A stretch of 64,000 nt of DNA from Aeromonas sp. FDAARGOS 1405 (GCF_019048265.1 NZ_CP077311.1:3357001-3421000), one strand, 5' to 3'. Positions 8,937-20,419 are shown, numbered from the stretch's first letter. Notes: generated by a model not told the origin, from the sequence alone. Numbers and translations are program-made.

Positions 8937-10550
8937 TCATTCTGGATATGGATTGAAATCCTCTTCTTGCGGGAAAATTGCTGAGATATTAAGCAGATGG
9001 GATTCTTCGTCAAGCGATGCAGTAACGGTAGCGCCATTAGCTTCCAGCATGATTTTTCCATGATAACCATTGCGACTGTGCATTTCTTTATTATCTGAGG
9101 AGGAGAGTTGATCGAACAGAGATGAGACACAGCTGATATCCAGCATGCTAGAGCTATCAATATTCAAGATAATGCTGTCTGGTTTTTTCAGACAGACAAT
9201 CTCCACGCAGGAGGAGGGCGCTGCATGTTCACAAGCGAGCCGTATCAATATTTGAAATGCGGAATAACAGAGAAATTCGTCACCGGCGATGAACAGCTCG
9301 TCATAGAGATAATTTTTGGGTTTGGTCAGCTTGATATCGAGCTTTTTTTCGGCATAGAGATTTTTGAATTGTACCGAGAGCCGGTTGAATATCTCAAAGA
9401 GCTGGACTTTTCCCGCTTTCAAAACAAAGGCACCGGTTTCAATCTGATAGATCTCGGTGGCCAGACGGGTCAATTCCAGCGCATCGCCCACTGATTTTCT
9501 GGTAATGGAGAGCTGTGTCTTCTGGATCATGTTGAGCGATGGATCGGCCGCCAGCTCTTCCAACAGATGCACCGCATTGAGCAGGGGCTCCCGGATTTCA
9601 TAGCGGATATTGAACTCGAGGCTCTCTTTGAGCCTGTTGAGCTCCAGCATCTGATCGAACTCTTTTTGCAGGTCTTTTCTGGCATGCACCAGGCGCATCA
9701 GATTGGCAATACGGAAACGCAGCATCTCGATGTCGATCGGCTTGGTGATAAAATCGACTGCTCCCAGTTTCATCGCCCGTTTACGGGAATAGATATCATC
9801 CAGTGCCGTCATAAAGACGATGGGAATATGTTCTGAATGGGGGTGTTCACGCAAAATTCTGGCGACATCAAATCCGTTCAGCTTGGGCATCATGATATCC
9901 AGCAGCACCAAGTCGGGTGGATTATCCGACTGGCAGATATTGATCGCCTTTTCGCCATCCTTGACTAGCTTGAGATGAAACTCTTTGCGAAATACCGAGG
10001 TGATCAGCATCAAATTATCTGGAACATCGTCAACCACCAGAATAGTGGGACTGTCCTGATTGCTAGCGATCAGATCGCTGCTGGAAAAACGGTGCAAACG
10101 ACCAAAATCGAATTGAGATAGCTGGAGTTGCGATTGACTGGTTGCCAACAGCAGCCGAGCGATCCTGTTTTTAAGTATATCGGGTTTGAGCGGGGTCAAA
10201 ATAATGTCAGAGACTTTCGCCTGAACAAATTGTTCGATCCGTGAGCGATCGGTCCCTGAGGTCAGGGTCAAAAAAGGCAGTGTGTGATAAGGGGCTGTGC
10301 TGCGGATATTTTTCAGCAGTGTGAGCAGATTCGCCGAGTCGATATCGATATTGCAGATGATCATGGCAACGGGGCCGTCAGATATGCAACGTTCCAGCGC
10401 CTCCACACTCTCCACCACCGTAATCTGGCTTATGCCAATGGCACGTAACTGCTGGCAGAGCGCATCACTATGCACATTATCTTTTTCCAGTACCAGCGTG
10501 GGCCCGGCAATGATTTTTGCTATGTCCATATGGCTATCTGATGTGCCCAT
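8937..10550 (-). CDS. Double-receiver protein with degenerate histidine-kinase-like C-terminus
   Basis: A 537-residue soluble protein. Residues 15-135 resemble a receiver domain, but Asn67 lies where the phospho-acceptor Asp is expected. Residues 168-285 form a canonical receiver (VVDD at 172-175, phospho-acceptor Asp218 in LVLLDIMMP, Lys270 in TKP). A helical region at about 285-360 looks like a HisKA dimerisation domain, but the H-box reads RYEIREPL with Tyr317 in place of His. The C-terminal part resembles a HATPase fold without the usual N and G boxes. It is therefore probably a signal-binding or scaffold partner and not a kinase. It is divergent from the HD-GYP regulator and hybrid kinase next door. 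Confidence 0.8.
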   Translation of the reverse strand: MGTSDSHMDIAKIIAGPTLVLEKDNVHSDALCQQLRAIGISQITVVESVEALERCISDGPVAMIICNIDIDSANLLTLLKNIRSTAPYHTLPFLTLTSGTDRSRIEQFVQAKVSDIILTPLKPDILKNRIARLLLATSQSQLQLSQFDFGRLHRFSSSDLIASNQDSPTILVVDDVPDNLMLITSVFRKEFHLKLVKDGEKAINICQSDNPPDLVLLDIMMPKLNGFDVARILREHPHSEHIPIVFMTALDDIYSRKRAMKLGAVDFITKPIDIEMLRFRIANLMRLVHARKDLQKEFDQMLELNRLKESLEFNIRYEIREPLLNAVHLLEELAADPSLNMIQKTQLSITRKSVGDALELTRLATEIYQIETGAFVLKAGKVQLFEIFNRLSVQFKNLYAEKKLDIKLTKPKNYLYDELFIAGDEFLCYSAFQILIRLACEHAAPSSCVEIVCLKKPDSIILNIDSSSMLDISCVSSLFDQLSSSDNKEMHSRNGYHGKIMLEANGATVTASLDEESHLLNISAIFPQEEDFNPYPE

Positions 10551-10912
10551 CTGTTGCTGTATCCTGCCAGCTCATTTTGAGCATGATAATATAGAGTGCA
10601 TGACCTTGGTCAACCGATACTGCGGTTATCTTGTGCTGGAGATCTAAATCCATACAGAGGCACATATCTTCAACTGGATTAACGGCTCAATCTGATCTGA
10701 TGTCACAGCGACAGTGGGCGTAAGCCATCCTGTGACGCAACAAAACTGCCGCAATCACATATCCGCTGTCTTCTTGGCCAACTGTTGACTCCATTGGTTA
10801 GACCGCATATTTCAACCGGGTTGCCATGGCTGCCAGCCGGTGGATCCGTTATGGTGTGAGAAGGGCTGTAAAGGTTCACAGCCTTCCATCATGGCAGGGA
10901 GAATCACAAGAT
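10551..10912. other. Divergent intergenic region, 362 bases
   Basis: This gap separates the divergent double-receiver gene (minus) and the HD-GYP response regulator gene (plus). An in-frame upstream ATG at 10826 exists for the plus gene, but the ATG at 10913 has the better ribosome-binding site. No convincing operator, repeat or RNA gene was recognised. Confidence 0.5.
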
Positions 10913-12085
10913 ATGGAACATCTTGCCCTGGACGCAATTCGTCCTGTGGTGCTGGTGGTTGATGATGATACCGGCACCCTCAATTTGATGAATGCACTGC
11001 TCAGTGCTCGCTATATCATCAAGCTGGCGACCACGGGTCGCAAGGCGCTGGAGATAGCCCTTGCCGACACGCCTCCTGACCTTGTGCTGCTCGATATCAT
11101 GATGCCGGATCTGGATGGACATGAGGTGTGCCGTCAACTGAAAGCCGATCCAAAGACAAGCGAAATCCCGGTGATTTTTCTGACCGCCATGGCGCAGATC
11201 GAGGATGAGCGGCAGGGATTTGCACTAGGTGCCGCGGACTACATTACCAAACCCATCAGCCCGCCGATCCTGTTGGCCCGCATCGACACTCACCTGATGC
11301 TCAAGCGAGCGGCGGATCAACTGCGTGCATCTCGTCACCAGCTGGCGTGTCAGCATGCCGGGCAAGCAACGCCTCATCACGCCCTTGCACAGGGTGCCGC
11401 TTTGTTGCTGGCTACGTTTGCCGCGCAGCGTGTCCTTGATGTGCAACCTCATGTCTTTTACACCCAATCCTGCCTCAAAGCGCTGGTTAGCCAGCTGGTA
11501 AATCAGTCGCACTATCGGGATGCGTTGGCTGGGCTCGATCTCGAGCTGCTTTATCAGGCCGCTTTGCTGAGGGATGTGGGGATGTTAAGTGTTCCGGAAA
11601 CCGTCCAGTGTAACTCTGCTCCACTGACTCTGTCAGAGCGTGAGCAGATCGTCCGCCATCCTGAGTGGGGAGAAGTTGCGATCGCCCGGTTGGCGGGGTG
11701 GGTTGAGGAGTCTGTCGCCTCTGAGAACCTGGGGGAAGAGTGTTGTGCTGATAACAGTACTAATAGGCTACTCACCGGGTTTGCCCTCGCCGGGATATTG
11801 GCTCGTCATCATCATGAGCGCTGGGATGGCAACGGCTATCCCGATGGTCTGGCGGGAGAAAAGATCCCGTTGGTAGCGCGCCTGATGGCTATCGTCGATG
11901 TATATGGTGCTCTGCTTAGTGAACGACCCTATCGTCCGCCTTTCTCCCGCGAGCAGGCACTGGCACTAATGATGGCTGGGAGAGGCAGCCAGTTTGATCC
12001 TCTGCTGCTGGATTGTTTTGTCGCTCTGGCGCCGACATTCCCGCCGCTTGGCGGAGTGGCTGACGGAGCATGCCATACACCATGA
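10913..12085 (+). CDS. Response regulator with degenerate HD-GYP output domain
   Basis: 390 residues from the ATG at 10913, preceded by GGGAGA about ten bases upstream. The receiver domain (about 10-130) is complete: acidic triad VVDDD at 15-19, phospho-acceptor Asp61 in LVLLDIMMP, and TKP near residue 118. The output domain is HD-GYP-like and keeps HHHERWDGNGYP (His299-301 region), but the first signature reads LRDVGM instead of LHDIGK: Arg220 replaces the metal-binding His, and the Lys is lost. This probably alters or abolishes phosphodiesterase activity. The stop codon overlaps the ATG of the following hybrid kinase (ATGA), which implies co-translation and a cognate pair. Confidence 0.88.
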   Translation: MEHLALDAIRPVVLVVDDDTGTLNLMNALLSARYIIKLATTGRKALEIALADTPPDLVLLDIMMPDLDGHEVCRQLKADPKTSEIPVIFLTAMAQIEDERQGFALGAADYITKPISPPILLARIDTHLMLKRAADQLRASRHQLACQHAGQATPHHALAQGAALLLATFAAQRVLDVQPHVFYTQSCLKALVSQLVNQSHYRDALAGLDLELLYQAALLRDVGMLSVPETVQCNSAPLTLSEREQIVRHPEWGEVAIARLAGWVEESVASENLGEECCADNSTNRLLTGFALAGILARHHHERWDGNGYPDGLAGEKIPLVARLMAIVDVYGALLSERPYRPPFSREQALALMMAGRGSQFDPLLLDCFVALAPTFPPLGGVADGACHTP

Positions 12086-15000
12086 AATCCCGTCTTTGGT
12101 ATATGGTCGCCGTGTTGTTGCTTTCCTTGATGGTGGCCAGTCTGGTCGATGCTTTCTATCTGGAACTGGAGCGGCAGGAGTATCGCCAGTCGCTGGATAC
12201 CCGCATTCAGCGCGAGGGCGAGAATCTGCAGCAATTGACCCTCTCAAGCAAGGGGATGGGGGCCGTTCAACTGGCTGGCCGTCTCAACCGCGAGATCCAG
12301 CAATCGTCACTGCTTGAGCGGGGGGACCTGAGCCCCAGCGAGGCACTGCAGGTACTGGCGCAAGGGGTGAAAGCCAATCATGCCTTTGTTACCAACAAGG
12401 CAGGGGTGATCGTCCGTGACTGGGATGCGCTCGGCCGACATGTTGTTGGGCAGGATGTATCTTTTCGCTCTTACTTCAGGCAAGGGATCAGGGGGATGGA
12501 AACGGTGGATGCCGGGGTGAGCCTCAATACCGGCAAGCGGATGATCTATGTTGCTGCGCCAGTTTCTCACGATCGGGCGCAAGGAAGCGAAATTTCCGGA
12601 GTGGTGGTGGCTCGTTACGAGATGACACTGCTCGATACCTTTCTGGCAGGGTGGGGTAATACCATCGGCTTGTTGGTCTCGCCAGATGGTGTGGTGATGG
12701 CCAGCAACAAGAGTGACTGGCAAATGGCAGTGGTGGGGCCAAACTCTGTCGCAAGGCAGCAGCAGCTCTTGGCATCTCGTCAGTACGGACATTATTTTGC
12801 AGCGGATCGCCAGCCGGTGATCCTGCCTGTGCTTGATGGCAGTGAGGTGAAGATAGGGGAGGAAAGCTATCTGGTAAGCCGCCTGCCCATCGAGTGGCAC
12901 GATGCCAAAGGGCAATGGACGCTGCTGTTGCTGGGTAATGCTGAGCAGGCCGTATCAGGATGGCGGCGAGCGGCCTTGTTCGGCACAGCTCTGTTGATCT
13001 GTCTGATATCTGCTCTGCTCTGGCAGGGCCGGATGTTGCGTCGCCGCAGCATTCGCGAGCGCAACGAGCAGTTTGCCTTTCAACAGGCATTGATCGATAC
13101 CCTGCCACATCCTCTCTTCTATACCGACAATCAGGGTTGTTTGTTGGGCGTAAATCGCGCTTTTACCAGCGCATTTGGCAGTGTCCAGCCAGTCGAGGGC
13201 AAGCGGCTGGCTGAGCTGCCCCAGCTGGCTGTACTGGATGAGGCAGATAAGGACAGCACCATACAGAGGGTGGTTGGCAGTCAGGTCAGAACACAGCATG
13301 AAGTGCGTATGCTCTCGCAGGATGGGCGTCCTATGGACATGCTCTATTTTCTTTCGGGAATTGAACTTGCCGAGAGCGAGCGAAGCGGTGCGGTCGGCAG
13401 CCTGGTCGACATCACCCCGATCCGTGCTGCCGAGCAGGCCATGCGGGAGGCCCATGATCGGATAGCGGCGGATCGCCAGCGATTGCATGAGAGCGAACAA
13501 CGGATCCACTCCATGGTGCGCAATGTGCCGGGTATGGTCTATCGCTGTTTGCCTCATCCCCCCTGGACCATGTTGTTCGTCAGCGACGAGGCGGAGAAAT
13601 TGACTGGCTATCCTGCCAGCGATTTTGTCGGTGATGGTAACAGTCGCGATTTTGTTGACTTGATCCATCCCGATGATCTCGAGCTGAGCAACCGCAACAC
13701 CATCGAGGCGATTGCCGGACACCGGCAATATATCAACGAGTATCGCATTTTCGATCGCTGGGGCCAGATCCGTTGGGTCTACTCCATCGGGCTCGCTACC
13801 TATGACGCAAATGGTGAGGCCGCCTGTCTGGACGGGATCATCTTCGATTTCAGCGACCGCAAGCAGGCGGAGGGCGCCATGCTTGAAGCCCGGCGGATCG
13901 CCGAAGACGCCACCCGAACCAAGAGCGAATTTTTGGCCAACATGAGCCATGAGATCCGCACGCCGATGAATGCCATCATCGGAATGGTCCATCTGGCGCT
14001 ACAAACCAGCCTCTCCCACGAGCAGCATAACTATGTAAGCAAAATAGACCGTGCGGCGAACAACTTGCTGGGGATCCTCAACGACATACTTGATTTTTCC
14101 AAGATGGAGGCGGGCAAGCTGCAACTGGAGCAGGTGGATTTCCGGCTCAACGAGGTATTCGAGTGGCTAGCTGATCTGACGGCGTTTCGGGCGCGGGAAA
14201 AGGGGCTGGCGCTGCTGTTCGATTTGGCCGGTGATCTGCCTGATCGTTTGCGCGGTGATCCCCTGCGACTTGGCCAGATCCTGCTCAACCTGACCAGCAA
14301 TGCTATCAAGTTTACCGAGCAGGGAGAGGTGATTGTCCGGTTGGCACGCAGTGACGAGAATGATGGTGCGATCTGGCTGCAGGGCTGTGTCCAGGATAGC
14401 GGTATCGGCATGACGGCGGAGCAGTGTCAGCGTCTCTTCCACTCCTTTGAGCAGGCTGACAGCTCGACCACCCGCAAATATGGTGGCACCGGCCTTGGTT
14501 TGGCCATCACAAACAATCTGGTGCAGCTGATGGATGGGGAGATCCGGGTGGAGAGTACCCCTGGGCAGGGCAGCGGGTTCCACTTCCGTATTCGGCTTGC
14601 GATCGTGGCGGATCAGGATAAGCAGCAAGAGCAATGTGTTGAGATGCCGCTGGCGCCACGGCGAGTGCTGTTGCTGGAGCAGCACCCTGCTTCGCGAGCA
14701 GCCATCCTTCACCAGCTGTCGGCGCAGCCGGTTGAGCTTGTCTACGCGGACGCTCCCGCAGCAGTGCTGGCACTGCTGCATCAAGGTATCGCGGCGGGTA
14801 AACCCTGTGAGCGAGTGGTGCTGGGCTGGCAGGAGGGGGAGAGCTGGTTGTCAGAGGTGTTGCAGGAGATTGCCATGCTGGCAGTGTCGCCCGCGATCTT
14901 GCTGATCACCTCTGGCGATCCTGCACTGGTTGCCAGTCATGTCGCGGTGCAGGGGCTGTCGCCGGGTGATGTACTTGCCCATCCGTTTACTCCGCAGGCA

Positions 15001-16104
15001 TTGAGCCAGGCGCTGAGTGGCAACGCCGTCGCGGGGGAGGCGTTATCTGATACAAGCCCTCATCATCCGGTGGCGCTGCCCGGTCATGGGCTGGCGGGGG
15101 CTCGTCTGCTGCTGGTAGATGATAACGACATGAACCGGGAGGTGGCATTGGCCCTGTTGGGCAAGGAGCAGATCACGCTGGTCTGTGCCTGTGATGGGGC
15201 GCAAGCGCTCTCCCTGCTGGCGCAAGATCGCGGGTTTGACGGCATCCTGATGGATTGCCAGATGCCGGTGATGGACGGATATACCGCGACCCGGTTGATC
15301 CGCGCCGATCCGGCGCTGTCCGCGATCCCCATTATCGCCATGACTGCCAGCACCATGGCCACAGATAAAGAGAAGGCGCTGGCGGCCGGCATGAATGCTC
15401 ATATCGCCAAGCCTTTGAATATGTCGCTGTTGCTGGCGACCCTTTCGCACTGGATTAAACCTGCCAGACCGCTGGGAGCCGCTAGCAACTCGCAGGTGTC
15501 AGACGATGTGACCCCTTGGCAAGATGTGCTCGGTCTTGATGTGCAACGGGGCATGACAGTAATGGGGGGGGACAGTGTGCTCTACCGAAATATGTTGCAG
15601 CGTTTCTGCCAGGGACAGCAGGGATTTGAAGCCAGTTTCCACTCAGCGTGGGCCTCGGATGACAAGGGGACGGCCCGGCGTCTGGCTCACACCCTCAAGG
15701 GCAGTGCCAGCACCATAGGCGCAACCGGTGTGGCGGCACAGGCTGCGCTGCTCGAGCGCGCCTGTGAAGAGGCGGATTACGCAGGGGTTGCAACCCGCTT
15801 GCCATCCCTGATGGCAGAGCTGATGCCGCTGTTGTCTGGGCTGGAAGCTGTGCTGGCATCGTCCCCCATGGCGGTGGTAACTTCCCGGGGTATCGATGCC
15901 GAGATGCTGGCGTTGCAACTGCGGCAGTTGAAGGCCTTGTTGGCACAGAGCGATGCCCAGGCGTTGGCGCTCTGTCAGCAGATAGAGGCTGATCTGGCTG
16001 GCAGTGAATTGCAGCTGCGGGCTGCGTTTCAAGAGGTGAGTCGGGTGGTCAACGAGTTTGAGTTCGATCAGGCGTTGCAGTTGCTGGAGCCACTGCTCGG
16101 CTGA
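12082..16104 (+). CDS. BarA-like hybrid sensor histidine kinase with Cache, PAS, REC and Hpt
   Basis: 1340 residues starting at the ATG that overlaps the upstream stop; an ATG 12 bases earlier is also in frame. Order: membrane segment (about 7-25), periplasmic Cache domain (about 30-285), second membrane segment (about 292-312), two PAS domains (about 333-440 and 475-600), HisKA with phospho-acceptor His623 ([10 protein letters not shown]), HATPase (GTGLGLAI near 810), a receiver-like segment lacking the Asp pocket, a canonical receiver with Asp1058 ([12 protein letters not shown]), and an Hpt domain with His1203 ([10 protein letters not shown]). This is a full phosphorelay in one chain. The coupled HD-GYP response regulator is the likely final target. 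Confidence 0.93.
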   Translation: MKSRLWYMVAVLLLSLMVASLVDAFYLELERQEYRQSLDTRIQREGENLQQLTLSSKGMGAVQLAGRLNREIQQSSLLERGDLSPSEALQVLAQGVKANHAFVTNKAGVIVRDWDALGRHVVGQDVSFRSYFRQGIRGMETVDAGVSLNTGKRMIYVAAPVSHDRAQGSEISGVVVARYEMTLLDTFLAGWGNTIGLLVSPDGVVMASNKSDWQMAVVGPNSVARQQQLLASRQYGHYFAADRQPVILPVLDGSEVKIGEESYLVSRLPIEWHDAKGQWTLLLLGNAEQAVSGWRRAALFGTALLICLISALLWQGRMLRRRSIRERNEQFAFQQALIDTLPHPLFYTDNQGCLLGVNRAFTSAFGSVQPVEGKRLAELPQLAVLDEADKDSTIQRVVGSQVRTQHEVRMLSQDGRPMDMLYFLSGIELAESERSGAVGSLVDITPIRAAEQAMREAHDRIAADRQRLHESEQRIHSMVRNVPGMVYRCLPHPPWTMLFVSDEAEKLTGYPASDFVGDGNSRDFVDLIHPDDLELSNRNTIEAIAGHRQYINEYRIFDRWGQIRWVYSIGLATYDANGEAACLDGIIFDFSDRKQAEGAMLEARRIAEDATRTKSEFLANMSHEIRTPMNAIIGMVHLALQTSLSHEQHNYVSKIDRAANNLLGILNDILDFSKMEAGKLQLEQVDFRLNEVFEWLADLTAFRAREKGLALLFDLAGDLPDRLRGDPLRLGQILLNLTSNAIKFTEQGEVIVRLARSDENDGAIWLQGCVQDSGIGMTAEQCQRLFHSFEQADSSTTRKYGGTGLGLAITNNLVQLMDGEIRVESTPGQGSGFHFRIRLAIVADQDKQQEQCVEMPLAPRRVLLLEQHPASRAAILHQLSAQPVELVYADAPAAVLALLHQGIAAGKPCERVVLGWQEGESWLSEVLQEIAMLAVSPAILLITSGDPALVASHVAVQGLSPGDVLAHPFTPQALSQALSGNAVAGEALSDTSPHHPVALPGHGLAGARLLLVDDNDMNREVALALLGKEQITLVCACDGAQALSLLAQDRGFDGILMDCQMPVMDGYTATRLIRADPALSAIPIIAMTASTMATDKEKALAAGMNAHIAKPLNMSLLLATLSHWIKPARPLGAASNSQVSDDVTPWQDVLGLDVQRGMTVMGGDSVLYRNMLQRFCQGQQGFEASFHSAWASDDKGTARRLAHTLKGSASTIGATGVAAQAALLERACEEADYAGVATRLPSLMAELMPLLSGLEAVLASSPMAVVTSRGIDAEMLALQLRQLKALLAQSDAQALALCQQIEADLAGSELQLRAAFQEVSRVVNEFEFDQALQLLEPLLG

Positions 16105-17060
16105 TGATTAATACATTGATCGTTTGTCATGATCATCGTCACCCCTACCCATTTCTTTTCGTTGCCATTGAACAAGAATAATTATCATCCATATCGATGA
16201 ACATGGATATTTACGCTCTGGTTAATTACGCAGGGTGACGTGAAGGTAAATAGTGTGACTGTGGGCGGTAACATCTGTAACCGGATGAGCAAATATATCT
16301 CGATTTAAATATGATAACTATGTTGCCGCAGCCGTCCAACTTGCCATTTCTCTCACTGTTAATTTGAATGCAGATTCACGATGATGCGTAAACATATCAG
16401 TGAACGCGATATTTTACTCACCAGCATCCAATACAATAAAGAGTGGGGGAAGTCGTACTGATATGCATAGCCAGGCGGCATCTTTTCATTAAGCTGTGTT
16501 AAGTGTCAGGGACGCTGGGTGAGGTTATGCTGTGTGGGCTAGCAGGAGGAATCATCGCCCTGCAGTGCAGGAAAAATGCAAGCTGAAACCAAGCGACATT
16601 CAGGTAAATCGTGCCGTGCAGGCCGTGCTTGCTACCGGTGGTAGCTGGCCGAGAGACCGTTCTGGTATGGGGAGGCAAGTCAGGAGGTTGTCCCATGGAT
16701 GACTGTATGGAATATGCAATGAGATGAGTAAAGATATATTCAATGGATTATTTATTGGTGGGCATCAGTATTGTTAAATAAGCGGTACAGCCAAGATTTC
16801 AGTCATGTTAATTTGGCTCGCAGCGAAAGAGAGGGAGATGCGGTGATTAATTATTTTATATCCAATTAAGTGCATAAAATTTATTAAGCAGCCAAATATC
16901 TCTTTGGGGGTAATTGATTTCGTTTGTGATGTGGCTCGCTATGGAAATAGGGGTAAGCCGGTCGAAGTTGATAGAGATCAATACTGTGATGTGGGTGAGT
17001 CCTTAGCATTTCTCCTATTAAGCATTTACCAAACAAGTGCTCACTACGGGAATAAGAAGA
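16105..17060. other. Long non-coding gap before the hyb operon
   Basis: About 950 bases without a supported gene. Most is visibly AT-rich, except a GC-rich patch at about 16500-16705 with several possible hairpins: CCTGC/GCAGG, CTGAA/TTCAG, and GCTACC-GGT-GGTAGC. The proximal end holds the FNR-type promoter of hyb. A 65-residue minus-strand frame crosses the GC-rich patch but has no recognisable protein character. Confidence 0.6.
16968..17016 (+). promoter_or_regulatory. Class II FNR-dependent promoter of hybOABCDE
   Basis: TTGAT-AGAG-ATCAA at 16968-16981 is a perfect FNR consensus box. TAGCAT at 17004-17009 is a good -10 hexamer. If transcription starts near 17016, the FNR box is centred at about -41.5, the standard class II position. 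The hybO start codon is about 45 bases further on. This predicts strong anaerobic induction of hydrogenase-2. Confidence 0.85.
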
Positions 17061-18194
17061 ATGGTCGAGGATAATTTTTTATCGGCTCATGGGATTAATC
17101 GCCGTGATTTTATGAAATTGTGTGCCGGGATGGCCGCAACCCTGGGATTAAGTCAGAATGCCGTCGCCAAGATGGCCACTGCGCTCACCAGCCCCGAGCG
17201 GCCGCCGGTGATCTGGATAGGGGCGCAGGAGTGCACCGGCTGTACCGAGTCGCTGTTGCGGGCCACGCACCCCACCATCGAGAACCTGATCCTCAATACC
17301 ATTTCGCTGGAGTACCACGAGGTGCTCTCGGCGGCCTTTGGTCATCAGGCGGAAGAGAACAAGCACAACGCCATCAAGCGCTATAAAGGCAAGTATGTGC
17401 TGGTGGTGGATGGTTCCATTCCGCTCAAGGATGGTGGCGTCTACTGCATGGTGGCCGGTGAGCCCATCGTCGACCATATTCGCCGTGCGGCTGCCGATGC
17501 GGCTGCCGTCATCGCCATTGGTTCCTGTGCAGCCTGGGGTGGCGTCCCTGCCAGTGGTGGCAACCCGACCGGTGCCGTCAGCCTTGAAGAGGCGCTCGGC
17601 AATATCGGCACCCCCATCATCAATATCCCGGGTTGCCCGCCCAATCCTCACAACTTCCTCACCACGGTTGCCTACTACATCACCTACGGCAAGCTGCCAG
17701 CGCTGGATAGCAAGAAACGTCCGCTGTTTGCCTATGAGCGACTGATCCACGAGAACTGCGAGCGTCGTCCGCACTTCGACGCAGGGCGTTTTGCCAAGGA
17801 GTTTGGCGATGAGGGGCACCGTCAGGGCTGGTGTCTCTACCATCTGGGCTGCAAGGGGCCGGAGACCTACGGCAACTGCTCGACCTTGGAGTTCTGCGAT
17901 GTGGGCGGCGGCATCTGGCCGGTCGGCATCGGTCACCCCTGTTATGGCTGCAACGAGCAGGGGGTCGGTTTTAGCAAGGGGATCTTCCAGCTCGCCAAGG
18001 TCGAGAACCCGACTCCGAGGGTGGATAAACCAGATGTGAAGATCCAGGAGGGGGGCTATACCTCGCCCACCGCGACCGGCCTGATCGGTGGCGCCCTCGG
18101 GGTGCTGGTCGGGGTGAGTCTGATGACGGTGCGTGAACTCGGTCGCCAGCAGAAGCGCCACGAAGCCGGGCAGCACCCATCACGGGAGGAGTGA
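17061..18194 (+). CDS. hybO: Hydrogenase-2 small subunit HybO
   Basis: The 377-residue electron-transfer subunit of the periplasm-facing NiFe hydrogenase-2, carrying the Fe-S clusters. The N-terminus has a twin-arginine signal ([11 protein letters not shown]) that would export the folded HybO-HybC pair. The proximal cluster motif ECTGCTE, CxxGC and downstream Cys-rich segments ([23 protein letters not shown]) are present. A C-terminal hydrophobic anchor lies at about 335-360. An in-frame GTG at 17037 is possible, but the ATG at 17061 gives an N-terminus that lines up with the enteric protein. First gene of hybOABCDE, downstream of the FNR promoter; hybA follows after 2 bases. Confidence 0.97.
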   Translation: MVEDNFLSAHGINRRDFMKLCAGMAATLGLSQNAVAKMATALTSPERPPVIWIGAQECTGCTESLLRATHPTIENLILNTISLEYHEVLSAAFGHQAEENKHNAIKRYKGKYVLVVDGSIPLKDGGVYCMVAGEPIVDHIRRAAADAAAVIAIGSCAAWGGVPASGGNPTGAVSLEEALGNIGTPIINIPGCPPNPHNFLTTVAYYITYGKLPALDSKKRPLFAYERLIHENCERRPHFDAGRFAKEFGDEGHRQGWCLYHLGCKGPETYGNCSTLEFCDVGGGIWPVGIGHPCYGCNEQGVGFSKGIFQLAKVENPTPRVDKPDVKIQEGGYTSPTATGLIGGALGVLVGVSLMTVRELGRQQKRHEAGQHPSREE

Positions 18195-18196
18195 CC

Positions 18197-19243
18197 GTGA
18201 ACAGACGCAACTTCCTCAAATTTGCCTCCGTCGGCGCGCTGGCGGCGGGCACCACCGTCTCCGGCAGCGCATTGGCGGCGGCCGAGAACAAGCCGCCCAT
18301 TCCCGGCGCGCTCGGCATGCTCTACGACTCTACCCTCTGCGTCGGCTGTCAGGCCTGTGTGGCTGAGTGTCAGCGCCTCAATGGCAATCCTGTCAACCCG
18401 GCAGGGGCGCAGACCTGGTCCAACAACGACAAGCTGACCCCCTACACCAACAACATCATTCAGGTGTGGAAAAGCGGCACTGGCGAGCACAAGGATCAGC
18501 TGGTGGATGGCTATGCCTACATCAAGAAGCAGTGCATGCACTGCGTCGATCCCAACTGCGTCTCTGTCTGTCCGGTGCAGGCTCTTAAAAAAGATCCCAA
18601 GACCGGCATCGTTCACTACGACCCGAGCGTCTGCACCGGTTGCCGCTACTGCATGGTGGGTTGCCCGTTCGATGTACCCAAATATGACTATGACAATCCG
18701 CTGGGGGCGATCCACAAGTGCGAGCTCTGCAACCAGAAGGGGCTTGAGCGAATTGATCAGGGCAAGTTGCCCGGCTGTGTCGAGGTGTGCCCCACCGGCG
18801 CCGTCATCTTCGGCACCCGCGAGGAGCTGATGGCCGAGGCCAAGCGCCGGTTGCTGGCGACTCCGGGCAGTGAATATGCCTATCCGCGCCAGACCCTCAA
18901 GGCCAACGACCCCTACCTGCACGAAGTGCCCAATTACCAGCCCTACGTCTATGGCGAGAAGGAGGGGGGCGGCACCCAGGTGCTGGTACTGGCCGGGGTG
19001 CCCTATACCAAGCTCGACATGCCCGACTTGCCGGAGCTCTCCTCCGGTGCCCGCTCCGAGCATATCCAGCACACCCTCTACAAGGGGATGGTGCTGCCCA
19101 TGGTGGTGCTGACCGGCCTTTCGGTGCTTATCCGTCGCAACACCAAGAATGGTCACGATCACCATCATGATGATGGCCATGATCAGGGGAGTGCGCAGAT
19201 CAAGGGTCAGGGCTCCACAAAGGGAGGCAAGGATCATGAGTAA
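18197..19243 (+). CDS. hybA: Hydrogenase-2 ferredoxin-like subunit HybA
   Basis: A 348-residue periplasmic iron-sulfur protein that passes electrons between HybOC and the membrane protein HybB. It begins with a twin-arginine signal ([10 protein letters not shown]) and has four Cys-rich 4Fe-4S motifs, for example [33 protein letters not shown] and CELCNQKG...CVEVCP. A C-terminal hydrophobic helix at about 302-320 may anchor it, followed by a short His/Asp-rich tail. The GTG at 18197 is preferred over the GTG at 18191 because the ribosome-binding site GGGAGGA ends directly before 18191. It overlaps hybB by 8 bases. Confidence 0.96.
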   Translation: MNRRNFLKFASVGALAAGTTVSGSALAAAENKPPIPGALGMLYDSTLCVGCQACVAECQRLNGNPVNPAGAQTWSNNDKLTPYTNNIIQVWKSGTGEHKDQLVDGYAYIKKQCMHCVDPNCVSVCPVQALKKDPKTGIVHYDPSVCTGCRYCMVGCPFDVPKYDYDNPLGAIHKCELCNQKGLERIDQGKLPGCVEVCPTGAVIFGTREELMAEAKRRLLATPGSEYAYPRQTLKANDPYLHEVPNYQPYVYGEKEGGGTQVLVLAGVPYTKLDMPDLPELSSGARSEHIQHTLYKGMVLPMVVLTGLSVLIRRNTKNGHDHHHDDGHDQGSAQIKGQGSTKGGKDHE

Positions 19244-20419
19244 TCACAAGGCGTATCCCCTCGGCGGCAAGCTGGTCAGCTGGCCTGTACTGGTGCTGGC
19301 GCCGTTCGTCATCCTGTGCGGCATGTTGATCCTCAAACGTCTCATCTTCGGGCTGGGCTCGGTCACCGACTTGAATGGCGGTTATCCCTGGGGTTTGTGG
19401 ATTTCGTTCGATCTCTTGATCGGTACCGGTTTCGCCTGCGGTGGCTGGGCGCTGGCCTGGGCTGTCTATGTGTTCAACCGGGGTGAGTATCACCCGCTGG
19501 TGCGACCGGCCCTGTTGGCGAGCCTGTTTGGCTACTCGCTCGGTGGTCTCTCCATCACCATCGACGTGGGGCGTTACTGGAACCTGCCGTACTTCTACCT
19601 GCCCGGTCACTTCAACACCTCATCGGTGCTGTTCGAGACGGCGGTCTGCATGACCATCTATATCGGGGTGATGGCGCTGGAGTTTGCGCCCGTGCTGCTG
19701 GAGAAGTTCGGCTGGAAGAGCTCCATGGTGCGACTCAACAAGATCATGTTTTTCATCCTGGCGCTGGGGGCCCTGCTGCCCACCATGCACCAATCCTCCA
19801 TGGGCTCGTTGATGATAGTGGCGGGGGAGAAGATCCATCCGCTCTGGCAAAGCTACGAGCTGCTGCCGGTCTTTTCGCTTCTGACCGCATTCATCATGGG
19901 TTTTTCCATCGTGGTGTTTGAAGGATCCCTGGTGCAGGCCGGATTGGCGGGGCGGGGCCCCAACGAGAAGCCGCTCTTCTACAAACTGACCCAGGTGATC
20001 GACATCTTCCTGATCCTGTTTGTGGCGCTGCGCTTTGCCGAGATCGTCATCCACGACAAGTCGGAATACCTCTCCGAGCTCAATCGTTACTCCATCATGT
20101 TCTGGAGCGAGATCGCGCTGATGATCTTCCCGCTGCTGGTGTTCCACTGGGACAAGAGCCGCCGGGATTCGCGCATGTTGTTCCTGGGGGCCCTCAGCAT
20201 GCTGCTGGGCGCAGCCCTCTGGCGACTGGACTACTCCCTGCTCGCCTTCAACCCCGGCAATGGCTACCACTACTTCCCCTCCGCGGAGGAGGTGCTGATC
20301 TCCTTGGGCTTTGTTGCCATCGAGGTGTGTGCCTATTTGCTGTTGATCCGGCTGCTGCCGGTACTGCCATCACTTGAACGTGTTCACCAAGATTATCAGG
20401 CCCGAGGGAAAGCCAACGT

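Noticed and set aside
16499..16696. 65-codon minus-strand frame in the gap before hyb
   Set aside because: No ribosome-binding site, no recognisable protein features; the patch is better described as a possible structured or decayed sequence.
16500..16705. Cobalamin riboswitch
   Set aside because: Only a B12-box-like AAGTCAGGAG is present. The other conserved core segments could not be found and no cobalamin gene follows.
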